64,000 bases of DNA, taken from NCBI GenBank assembly GCA_965247035.1, contig CBDFGJ010000001.1:1544548-1608547 (forward strand), read 5' to 3'. Positions 9,004-17,400 of the stretch are shown here, piece by piece. The stretch is from Azophilus sp965247035 (GTDB taxonomy: Bacteria; Pseudomonadota; Gammaproteobacteria; Pseudomonadales; Azotimanducaceae). The number at the start of each line of letters is the position of its first letter. Position 1 is the first letter of the stretch. The notes beneath the pieces were generated by a model. The model saw only the letters and a list, made by a program, of their open reading frames with translations. It ran no database searches and was not told the DNA's origin. Both the position numbers and the translations under genes were made by a program.

Positions 9004-9804
9004 TTACCCCGCCGTATAGCCGCCGTCTGGGTAGATCGTGTGACCTGTATGAAAGTCAGATGCTTGTGAGCACAGGAAGAGCAGAGGCCCAGCAAGATCT
9101 TCGGGTTCACCCAGCCTCCCAATCGGCACACGCGACAAGAAACCAGCTCGAACATCGCGGGCTTCCTGACCGTCTTCGAACATCCAGGCGGTCAGTGGAG
9201 ATCGAAAGACAGTGGGCGCAATGGCATTCACCGTAATTGCATGCTTTCCCCACTCACAACCAAGTGCCTTGGTCATACCATCAACCGCCGACTTGGAAGT
9301 ACAATACGCAGAGTAACCTGCTGGGTGACCCAATTTCCCCCGTGCCGAAGAGGTGAAAACGACTTTTCCACCTCTTCCTTGCTCGATCATCCTCTGGCCA
9401 GCTGCCCTGGCAATCAGCCAAGAGCCGTCTACGTTTGCCAACATGACTTTTTGAAAACGCTCAGGAGTCATCTCACCAATGGGTGCGACATCGTTCATTC
9501 CTGAGGCCACAACCAGGATATCAACACCTCCGTACGCATCGACCGCAGTTTTGATAATCGAATCGCAGTCTGCTTCCGTATTTGGCCGACGCGCCGCTTC
9601 AACCACCTCGATCCCATCCGAGCGCAGTTTAGTGCCAAGTTCCGCAAGGTTTTCAACATTCCCCGCCGTCACCACCAAACGCGCCCCAGCGTTACCCAAC
9701 GTCACTGCGACAACCTGTCCAAGCGAGCCAGTCGCACCAACCACAATCGCGGACTTCCCCGTTACATCAAACAGATCAGTAGTATTTATTTGAGGTAGGT
9801 CCAT
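9004..9804 (-). CDS. Short-chain dehydrogenase/reductase (SDR)
   Basis: 266-aa SDR with glycine motif GATGSLG (about residues 23-29), catalytic S152 and Y167-x-x-x-K171 (YCTSK). The C-terminus HTGHTIYPDGGYTAG is typical of gluconate 5-dehydrogenase/3-oxoacyl reductase-like SDRs. The catalytic Tyr/Lys are intact. The position usually reading NNAG is VVASGMN, a mild deviation. The ATG overlaps the stop of the cupin gene (TAATG), so the two are translationally coupled. It differs clearly from the second SDR at 6553-7332, so the operon carries two distinct oxidoreductases. Confidence 0.92.
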   Translation of the reverse strand: MDLPQINTTDLFDVTGKSAIVVGATGSLGQVVAVTLGNAGARLVVTAGNVENLAELGTKLRSDGIEVVEAARRPNTEADCDSIIKTAVDAYGGVDILVVASGMNDVAPIGEMTPERFQKVMLANVDGSWLIARAAGQRMIEQGRGGKVVFTSSARGKLGHPAGYSAYCTSKSAVDGMTKALGCEWGKHAITVNAIAPTVFRSPLTAWMFEDGQEARDVRAGFLSRVPIGRLGEPEDLAGPLLFLCSQASDFHTGHTIYPDGGYTAG

Positions 9805-10151
9805 TAACCTGTCTCCGGATAAGGCATGACAACAAGCATCGTCGCAACCAAATTGCTTTCATTGCGTATGGCCCGCGCCCCTCCTCCTTCGATATAACAA
9901 CTGTCCAGTTTTGACAGGACGTGTGTAGTACCGGCACCTAACTCGATGGTGATTTCACCATCAATCACGACATAGATTTTCTCGAGTGGACTGGTATCCA
10001 TTTCCACACCCCCTCCAGGGAGGAAATGCGAAAGGCCAATCCATGCAAATTCTGAAGCACTTGCATCAAAGCCTTGTAGACGAAGTGACCGCATATCGAA
10101 ATGGCCAGGCGCATCATAGCGCCCAGCTTCTTCAAGTCTTGTAATCTGCAT
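9804..10151 (-). CDS. Small cupin-domain protein
   Basis: 115-aa single-domain cupin. The beta-barrel fold is suggested by FLPGGGVEMDTSPLEKIYVVIDGEITIEL followed by a second strand set ending VVMPYPETG. The cupin-1 motif normally supplying metal-binding histidines is poor: G-G-G-V-E-M-D replaces the usual H-x-H, with E at the expected Glu position. Metal binding is therefore uncertain. The ATG has AAGGA seven bases upstream. It lies in the operon between the cyclase and an SDR, where it could be an isomerase, a dioxygenase-like enzyme or a binding protein. Confidence 0.85.
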   Translation of the reverse strand: MQITRLEEAGRYDAPGHFDMRSLRLQGFDASASEFAWIGLSHFLPGGGVEMDTSPLEKIYVVIDGEITIELGAGTTHVLSKLDSCYIEGGGARAIRNESNLVATMLVVMPYPETG

Positions 10152-10169
10152 TCAGCAATCCTTACCGAG

Positions 10170-10527
10170 CTAATCGGCTTTGCCGGTTTCGATTCGAAAA
10201 TTGCCAGATGGGTCAACCATCGCTACCAGTCGTACAATACAACCGTCTCCCTTTTTTCCATCGCCATGGAAACGCAGCAAACGTCACACGTTTACCGGTG
10301 ACTTTATCGATGTCTCCACCGATATTCTCAAGCCCGCAGATACCGGCTGACAGAATTGCATTGTGGCAAGGTTCCCACTCCGGAAAGTCTTCAATGACCT
10401 TTCGCCCTGTCTCTTCCTCATATTCTTGGCAAATCTCAGGCATTAACCCGTTGGGACGCCCAAGGCCATGAGGACCGATAGCGGTTCCAAGCGGATGGTC
10501 TAGCGCTTGAGTATTGTTACCAACCAT
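10170..10527 (-). pseudogene. Duplicated 3' half of the cyclase gene
   Basis: A second, promoterless copy of the last ~118 codons of the cyclase gene, starting at a VGNNTQALDHPLG segment. It reaches the original stop (…RIETGKAD, TAG at 10170-10172), 18 bp before the cupin gene. One extra T in a T run (about 10253-10258) shifts its frame after FPWRWKKG. It differs from the matching part of the intact gene by only a handful of bases, so the duplication is recent. It has no start of its own and is best read as a duplication remnant. Confidence 0.85.
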
Positions 10528-10880
10528 TCGGCTTTGCCGGTTTCGATTCGAAAACTGCCAGATGGGTCAACCATCGCTACCAGTCGTACAATACAACCGT
10601 CTCCCTTTTTCCATCGCCATGGAAACGCAGCAAACGTCACACGTTTACCGGTGACTTTATCGATGTCTCCACCGATATTCTCAAGCCCGCAGATACCGGC
10701 TGACAGAATTGCATTGTGGCAAGGTTCCCACTCCGGAAAGTCTTCAATGACCTTTCGCCCTGTCTCTTCCTCATATTCTTGGCAAATCTCAGGCATTAAC
10801 CCGTTGGGACGCCCAGGGCCATGAGGACCGATAGCGGTTCCAAGCGGATGGTCTAGCGCTTGAGTATCGTTACCAACCAT
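10175..10880. repeat. Tandem duplication of ~353 bp within the cyclase gene
   Basis: Bases 10175-10528 and 10529-10880 are near-identical direct copies; the phrase CGGCTTTGCCGG recurs at 10175 and 10529. The junction replaces the natural C-terminal Asp and stop of the cyclase with Glu plus eight out-of-frame residues (WLVTILKR). One single-T indel accounts for the 353/354 difference. Confidence 0.9.
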
Positions 10881-11393
10881 TTTTACTTTCTTTTCAACGA
10901 ACCACTCACCGGCCTCCTTATAGAACCCGGGGGAGTAGGCGTAGTAGTGAGCATTGTCTCCGTAGTATTTGTGCCAGCCCGTATTGACGATGACGATGTC
11001 GCCTTCCCTGATCTGTGGTCTCGCGTTTTCCAAATCCTCAGCGGCAATCACTCCCCATTTCTTCTTTGGAATCGAAACGACGACACCAGAACCAAAAAAA
11101 TAAGGAAGCGGGACTTCATCCATAAAAGGAGTCCCAGGGACGACGTGCGCAGGCGCATCAATATGGGTACCAGAGTGCATGACTGTCGTAATTTTTTGGG
11201 TCAACACCCCGGACTTGGCCATATTGTGAAGACGCTCTATTTTCACGTCTTCGAAGTACGGCCAACATGGCTGGCCCAAGCCCCACGGATGACTCAGGTC
11301 ATAAAATTCCAATCCCATGCTGTTAAGCAAATTCGACTCACCAAATTGGCAAAGCGAATCATCACGCCAATCTCCGTCTTCCCATCCTGCCAT
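10500..11393 (-). CDS. Cyclase-family metal-dependent hydrolase (kynurenine formamidase-like)
   Basis: 297-aa cyclase-family (PF04199-type) protein. The family motif H73-S-G-T-H77-I-D79-A-P-A-H83 is intact and would bind a divalent metal for amide, lactone or ring hydrolysis. The ATG at 11391-11393 is chosen because GAGGAG sits seven bases upstream. A longer frame starting at GTG 11453 puts that Shine-Dalgarno inside the gene. The C-terminus is abnormal: after RIETGKA the frame runs across a tandem-duplication junction and ends WLVTILKR. The active-site half is untouched, so function may be kept. It is the first gene of the operon with cupin, SDR, symporter, two small TM proteins and SDR. Substrate unknown. 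Confidence 0.92.
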   Translation of the reverse strand: MAGWEDGDWRDDSLCQFGESNLLNSMGLEFYDLSHPWGLGQPCWPYFEDVKIERLHNMAKSGVLTQKITTVMHSGTHIDAPAHVVPGTPFMDEVPLPYFFGSGVVVSIPKKKWGVIAAEDLENARPQIREGDIVIVNTGWHKYYGDNAHYYAYSPGFYKEAGEWFVEKKVKMVGNDTQALDHPLGTAIGPHGPGRPNGLMPEICQEYEEETGRKVIEDFPEWEPCHNAILSAGICGLENIGGDIDKVTGKRVTFAAFPWRWKKGDGCIVRLVAMVDPSGSFRIETGKAEWLVTILKR

Positions 11394-11467
11394 GCTGAAC
11401 TCCTCTTCACGATCTAACTTAGGCGTAAAACCGGATGCTCGGTTCAGCACCAATCAGTTTCCGCGCT

Positions 11468-11495
11468 ATAGTATTAGAATCAACATACAAGTCAA
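11468..11495 (-). promoter_or_regulatory. Sigma70-like promoter for the cyclase operon
   Basis: On the minus strand TTGACT (11490-11495) and TACTAT (11468-11473) are separated by 16 bp, about 75-100 bp upstream of the cyclase ATG. This is the best -35/-10 pair in the intergenic region. Confidence 0.45.
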
Positions 11496-11499
11496 CTGA

Positions 11500-11512
11500 A
11501 TCACATTGTGAT
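11500..11512. promoter_or_regulatory. Palindrome ATCACA-T-TGTGAT (candidate operator)
   Basis: A perfect 6-bp inverted repeat around one base, extending imperfectly to TGTATCACAATGTGATTCA on the minus strand. It lies directly upstream of the -35 element of the cyclase operon. It differs from the palindrome at 5171-5188, so the two promoters may use different regulators or degenerate sites. Confidence 0.45.
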
Positions 11513-11578
11513 ACATTTATTCGGGAGCATCTTGGAGAGAGCCTTCGCCCAGGGCAGTGGCGAAAGGTTCAAGAAAGA

Positions 11579-13133
11579 TTATTGATCAGGCAGCGTGCCA
11601 GCGAACATCAACTCCGACAGCGGCTTGCGCGGCGAGGGTACTTCGCGCTCCCGCAGGGGTTCCGGCAGATCATAGTTCACCACAAGATTGGCGTTTTGCA
11701 GGTTAACGCCCTCACCCGCTGCGTCTGTCGCTACTAAAACAACAACCTCTGGGTCATTACGGAATTCTTCTTGAATTTTTCGGCGTTCGTCGCGGTTGGT
11801 GCCGCCATAAATGGTTCGTGCGGCATTCGTATTACCGAGCATGTCGCTGATACGTGTAACCAAATAGGTAAGCGTGTCTTTATGCTCAGTGAAAATAATG
11901 AGCTTGCGGCGACTGCCGCTTGCGGTGAACATCTCCGGCTTATCTTGCAGAAGGCAAGAAAGCTCTTCCCACTTCTTGTCGTTCCCTGACTGAACAACAG
12001 ATGAGGCCTGATATTCAAGATCTTTGAGGATTAGAATTTCCGCCTCTAGTTCAGGGATAGCTTCAGCAGCAGATGCCTGGTCAACGACTTGTTCAGCGTA
12101 TATCTCGTACTCTTCTGCGCTCAGATCTTCATCTAACTCGTCTAAGTTATCTGGTAAGTCTATTTTTTTCGTAACAGTGTATTCGCCGACAGTCTCAGCA
12201 ACACAGCTATTAATAGATTGCCCTCGCGCCATCAGCTTAGTTTCAGCCAGGCTGATCCTCTAGGCGCTTACGGCGACGTTTTAAGGATTAGTATATAGCC
12301 TCGGGGCTTGAAGCCAAACGGCGTTGCAGCATGGTTAATGCAAAGCCAACGTTATTTTTCTTTTGATCATCTAGATTGTCTGCACGATTCATCTCTTCAC
12401 GCACGTAAGTAGTCATCTGTTCGTAAAGTGATGCTTCCATGGCCGACAATTCATAGTTAGCTGCATAGGCACGTCGCTCAGGAAACAGAGGCGCACCATC
12501 AAATTTCAGCAGCTCCTCTTTCACCATGCGGCGCATCATGTCTGAAACATCTACTTTGTGCGCGCCCTCGCGGAACCTGCCATAAAAACGATCAGCATCA
12601 AGCAAAGACAGCCAAATTTGGAAATCTTCTTCTTTGCCGCTATGGGGCGTTGCCGTCATGAGTAGATAATGGCGCGTGATTGAACCTAGTAATTCACCCA
12701 ATTGAAAGCGCTTGGTTTTATTTACCTTCTGGCCAAAATAGTTAGCTGATAATTTATGGGCCTCATCGACAATGATTAGATCCCATTCCGTGTTTGTAAG
12801 TTTCTCTTGGAAATCTTCATTGCGAGACAGTTGATCTAACCGGAATATCAATTGGTCCGCTTCATCGAAGTAGTTGCCTGAAGCGCATTGCTCTTGTTTT
12901 TCGCGGCTGAAAATTTCGAAGGTGACACCAAACTTTTCGAGTAATTCATCTTGCCACTGTTCGGTAAGCGAGCCCGGCGAAACAATTAATATACGCTTTG
13001 CATCCGCACGCATTAATAGCTCTTGTATTAAAAGGCCTGCCTTGATCGTCTTACCGGCACCCGGATCGTCGGCTAAAACGAACCGTAATGGCTGTCTGGG
13101 AAGTATATGCTCGTATACTGCGGAAACGTGCAT
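11579..13133 (-). pseudogene. SNF2/DEAD-like superfamily 2 helicase, broken at both ends
   Basis: The minus strand carries RFVLADDPGAGKTIKAGL (Walker A), DEAH in VDEAHKLSANYFG, LLMTATPHSGKEEDFQ (motif III) and FPERRAYAANYELS. These are typical of the SNF2-like helicases found with restriction or phage-defence systems. The first block (13133-12288) starts at the Walker A region, so its N-terminal part is missing, and it ends at an in-frame TAA after LASSPEAIY. The frame resumes as SLKRRRKRLEDQ, then shifts by one base near 12250 into LAETKLMARGQ. It continues through helicase motifs V-VI-like TDAAGEGVNLQNANLVVNYDLP. After about 11665 the sequence no longer looks like a helicase. Non-functional. 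Confidence 0.85.
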
Positions 13134-13189
13134 ATCGCATAAAGTTATGCCTCTTGCGCTAGTTGCTTCGCGGCATAGAAATCTAGTAA

Positions 13190-13421
13190 TTATTTTTCCG
13201 AGAGCTTGCCGCTTTCCAAAAAGCGCTTTAAGTACTTCTCAGTTGAAGCAATGTATTGCGACACTTTATCCAACGACGCCTTAATCTTGTCTGCGCTTTT
13301 TTGAATATTGCTGACTTTTTTCAACGGACTTGTAGTCATTAAGTAGATACAGCAAGCGTTCAACAATCATAGTCATTATCTGACCATCAACTAGCTGAGC
13401 ATAGATGTTCGCTTTGGCCAT
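13190..13421 (-). pseudogene. Small hypothetical gene (~76 aa) with a homopolymer frameshift
   Basis: ATG at 13419-13421 opens MAKANIYAQLVDGQIMTMIV…. At a run of six A (GTTGAAAAAAGTC, about 13310-13320) one extra base shifts the frame. The other frame then continues as SNIQKSADKIKASLDKVSQY… to TAA at 13190-13192. The two halves join to a plausible ~76-aa, charged, probably helical protein. It directly follows the stop of the upstream nuclease-like pseudogene (TAAATG) and precedes the helicase remnant, so it belonged to the same operon. Family not recognised. Confidence 0.5.
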
Positions 13422-14136
13422 TTATCTGCTAATCGAATAGACCACAGTCAAGTTTGAAAAGTCCCCTCGCCGCGTGCTAACGATAACGATAAACCCAACT
13501 GCTTGAATGAATTTAACGCCGCCTGCACATGCCGCAGCCACAGTGGCATCTACGCTGTCTTCATCAAACACAATGACATTGCATCAGTCTCTCGGTTAGC
13601 ACGCATCTCCAACAGTTGGCCTATTGCGGTATCGGTTTGCGCTGCCGGATCTCTATTGTCGAGCAAACCCAGCTTCACGCCTTTGTCTAACTTCACTTCA
13701 AAACCGATAGAGCAATCGTCTTTACCTTCTATCGCAACCAATACATCGCCTGTTTTGTTTCTAGACAGCTGCCCTCGCTGCGTTGATAGATCAACAATTT
13801 CGTCACTATCATAATTTGCAGCAGTCTGAATCTCCGCTAAAGCTTGCATAATTTTCTGCTCGGCCTTCTCACCTTTACCGCTGGTTTCTTTGAATCGTAA
13901 TTCTCTCAGTTCGTACAAAGTCTTTAGAGACGCTAACTGCTTTCCTAACTCGCCTTCGGTTTCATTTAGGAACTGTGCGATCTCACCTTTAATTTCCGCC
14001 AACACGCCTATACCAATAGCTTTTACAGTTGCTTGCTCACGTCGACTTTCAGGCATGCCAAATATTCGGCAACAATGGCATTATCGATTTGTATCTTTTC
14101 GATATCGAGAACACCATTTCTAAGTTTGACCGCCAT
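13422..14136 (-). pseudogene. Hypothetical, possibly nuclease-like protein with two frameshifts
   Basis: Three frames join into one ~235-aa product: MAVKLRNGVLDIEKIQIDN… from ATG 14134-14136, then QATVKAIGIGVLAEIKGEIA…, then VFDEDSVDATVAAACAGGVK… ending SISR. Shifts lie near 14030 and 13590. The middle has a coiled-coil-like charged stretch (QLASLKTLYELRELRFKE), then a segment GDVLVAIEGKDDCSIGFEVKLD that resembles the D…E-x-K core of restriction-endonuclease-fold proteins; that is a tentative reading. It is upstream of the small gene and helicase remnant and reads the same way. A decayed defence operon is the likely context. Confidence 0.5.
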
Positions 14137-14145
14137 AATTAATAG

Positions 14146-14349
14146 GAGCTTGCGCAGATTCTGGTGGATAAAGTCAAAAGTAACACTTCCATTGACTGGA
14201 CTATCAAGGAAAGCGTCCGAGCAAAACTCCGAACTATCGTGAAACGATTTTTGAATAAATACGGCTATCCGCCGGACGAACAACAAATAGCAACGGACAG
14301 AATATTGCAACAGGCGGAATTACTGGCGGATGACTGGGCTCCAGCTTAA
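14146..14349 (+). pseudogene. C-terminal remnant of a type I restriction HsdR subunit
   Basis: About 67 codons, beginning right after a TAG, read ELAQILVDKVKSNTSIDWTI and then KESVRAKLRTIVKRFLNKYG, YPPDEQQIATDRILQQAELL, to a stop at 14347-14349. This matches the extreme C-terminal helical region typical of EcoR124-type HsdR subunits. There is no upstream HsdR sequence in the window, so only the tail survives. It is head-to-head with the minus-strand nuclease-like pseudogene. Confidence 0.7.
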
Positions 14350-14423
14350 ACAAGAGCGGAATTAAGTAAACATCTACCCCCCATGACGGTGGTTGGAGCG
14401 GGGCTCTATCCGCCACGCCGCAC

Positions 14424-17400
14424 CTAGAAAGTTATAGTGCCCTCTAAAAGAATATCGTGCGCAGTAGCGTCAAGCCCCTCACGACGCTCGGTGACGAGTT
14501 TCACATCAAGAGGGTTAAATTGCCATATCAGGCCAAGACGATAGGTGTCGCTACTGTCGCCAAATGTCATTTCGCTGTACGGTGTCAAGAGCCCGCGGCC
14601 ACCAGGCGCGGTCATGCCATAGCCAAAGCGCAGGTCTAGGCTCGGCGCATAGTCCGGGCGTTCCGTGTCGCCATCCTCAAGGCGTAGCCCCTGCCGCCAG
14701 AGCTGTTGCAGGTTACTGCTAGTCGCCTCGCCATAGGCAGGCATCAGGCTGAAGAACGGCCCTCGTCCGTCTGCCGACCCCTGGAATTTAATCAGCCCAC
14801 TGAGCCCCCATTCCTCAATGCCGCCCTTGTAGTTCGCCAGGCTCCGCGCCTTAGCTTCCAGCGTCAAATCCTTGGCGGCGTGAACATAGCGCAACCCGCC
14901 GCCCATCTCAGTGCCGCTGCCAGTCTTGCCAGCACCACCGTCATAGCGAAGCCCCCCTTCCAGGATCAAATCCAGCTGGGCTCCGCTGTCCAAAGACCAG
15001 TTCCCAGTGGCTTCCAGAGTCATCCGCAAGCGGCTAACATCCAGACTCAAGGCAGCTAGTTGCTCGTTGCCCACGACTTCCAATTCAGTGCGCAGGGCTT
15101 CGGCCTTCACCCGCAGGTTATCTGCCGCCAACAGAGGGCCACTCGCACCCAGAGCAAGCGTCTGTAAGTTGAGATCGCTCGACAGATGCCGCGCCAGGGG
15201 AGCCTCATCATCGGTGATGTCCAACTCGCCTTCCCCATAGCCGAGTGTCGCCCAGAGATCCAGCCGCCCAAGGTTCCAGCCCACATAAGGATGAATGCTG
15301 GCCATCTCCAGCGCATAGTCGCCACTGGTGGCGGTGCGGCCAGCCCGGTCAGGCGTCTGGGTGCTGGTGTAGTTGCTGTAATCCAACGCCACCTGGTTCC
15401 AGGACAGAGAGACGCCGGCAATCAGATTAGCACCCACTTGGGTGTCCAGACCCAGATGCAGACTGAAGAGGTCACCGTCCCAGGTCAACTGGTCAGAGTC
15501 GCTGATACTGCGGTAATCACCCGAACCCCAGAAGGTTAGGCGGGATGCCTCTTCCGATACGCCTTCTGAAGTGTTATCCGAAGCGCCATCTGAAGCGTCT
15601 TCTGAAATGCCCAGAGGCAGCACAAAGTCGCTGTCCGCCAGGAATCGCTTGATGTTGAACTGGTCATCAGAAATTGCTTGCCCCTGAGCAGCGATGATGC
15701 CCTCCAGGCTGGACTGACCACCAAGACTGGCAATGCGAGCCGTCTTCCCACCCGCCTGCTTCAGGCGCTGCGCGATCGCATGCACATTCTGGTCAGCCAT
15801 GGCGCGCGCCACCTCTGACAAGATCATACGATTCAGGTCAGCAAAGTCGGGACCCGCCAACACCCGGACGCTTCTGCTCTCTTGCGCCTCGTTGCCCATG
15901 GGGTCAGCAACGGTGTAGGTGACGGTGTGGGTGCCGACCTGGTTGGTGTCCAGGTCGGTGGCATCAATGACGATGCTGTCAGTGAGATCGCCAGCCATGT
16001 CATCAACGGCGGTGGCGCCGGGCTCAATGTAGCGCCCACCCACTTCCAGGGTCAAAGGATTGTCGCCGAGCAGGGTGATGTTGGGGGGTGTGGTGTCCAT
16101 GACAGTAATCATCTGCTGGGCGGAGCTGCTCAGTTCATTGGCATCGGTTGCCGTCCAGGTGATCATGGTCTCACCCATGGGGAAGGTCTCGGCCGCGTTG
16201 TTGGTGATGACGGCGGTGTCCTCAGTGGAGGTGGCGGTGCCGTAGTCGGAGCGATCAAGCGGGGTCATGATGGCAGTCGCCTCAAAGGTTTGGGCAAGAG
16301 GCGCAACAATATCCGGCGGTATGGTGTCTTCGACTATGACCCTGCGGGTCACGGTATCAGCAGGGTTACCGGCGGTGTCGGAGACATCGCAGATGACTTC
16401 GTAGGTGCCGACCTGGGCGGTGTTCACTATGCCAGCAATGACAATCCTGCGGGTTAGTTCGGTGTCATCATCCACCAGATCGGTCGCCCTTACCCCCAGT
16501 TCCGTATATTCCGTGGAAAACTCGACGATCTGGGGATTGGCACCAAGCAGGGTGATAATCGGTTTGGTGGTGTCCACAACCGTGATTATCTGGGTAGCGG
16601 TGAGTTGATTGCCCGAAGTATCGGTTGCCGCCCAGATGATGGTGGTGGTGCCCACCGGAAAGGTCGCCGGGGCGTTGCTGGTGATCTCGGCTTCGGGGTC
16701 GCTGGAAGTGGCGGTGCCGTAATCGGACGAGTCCAGCGGTGTCCGGGGCGCCGTGGCTTCGGTGGTGTAGGCAGCAGGTGCGGTGATGTCCGGCGCGGTG
16801 GTGTCGGTGACCCTGACGGTGCGGGTCACGGTATCGGCAGCGTTGCCTTTGGCATCGGAGACATCGTAGGTGACCGAGTAATCTCCAACTCGGTTGATGT
16901 TCACTGCACTACTGTCAATGGCAATCCTGCCGGTTAGTTCGGTGTCATCATCCACCAGGTCGGTGGCGGTGGCACCGTGTTCGGCATAAGTCGTGCCGCG
17001 TTCGACCGGGTTGTCGTCTACGGTGTCCTTGAGCAGGGTGATCACCGGCTTGGTGGTATCGATGATGCGGATGGTCTGCTCGTCGGTTGCTTCATTCCCC
17101 GAAGCATCAGTTGCCTTCCAGGTGATGATGTGGTTGCCGACTGCGAAGTTGTTAGTCTCCGGGCTGCGCGTGATGTCGGGTGCCGGGTCGGTCAGGTCAG
17201 TAGCGGTTGCCTGTCCCACGTCGATTGGCGTTGTGGGTCCGGTAGCTTCCGACACCACATCTGCCGGTGCAATGATAGTCGGCGGTATGTTGTCAGGTGC
17301 AATCCGGGCAGCGGTGACCATGACCCTGCGGGTCTTCTGCTCGGCCGGGTTGCCGTTGGTGTCGGAGACATCGTAGGTGACCGTGTAGGTCCCGACCGTG

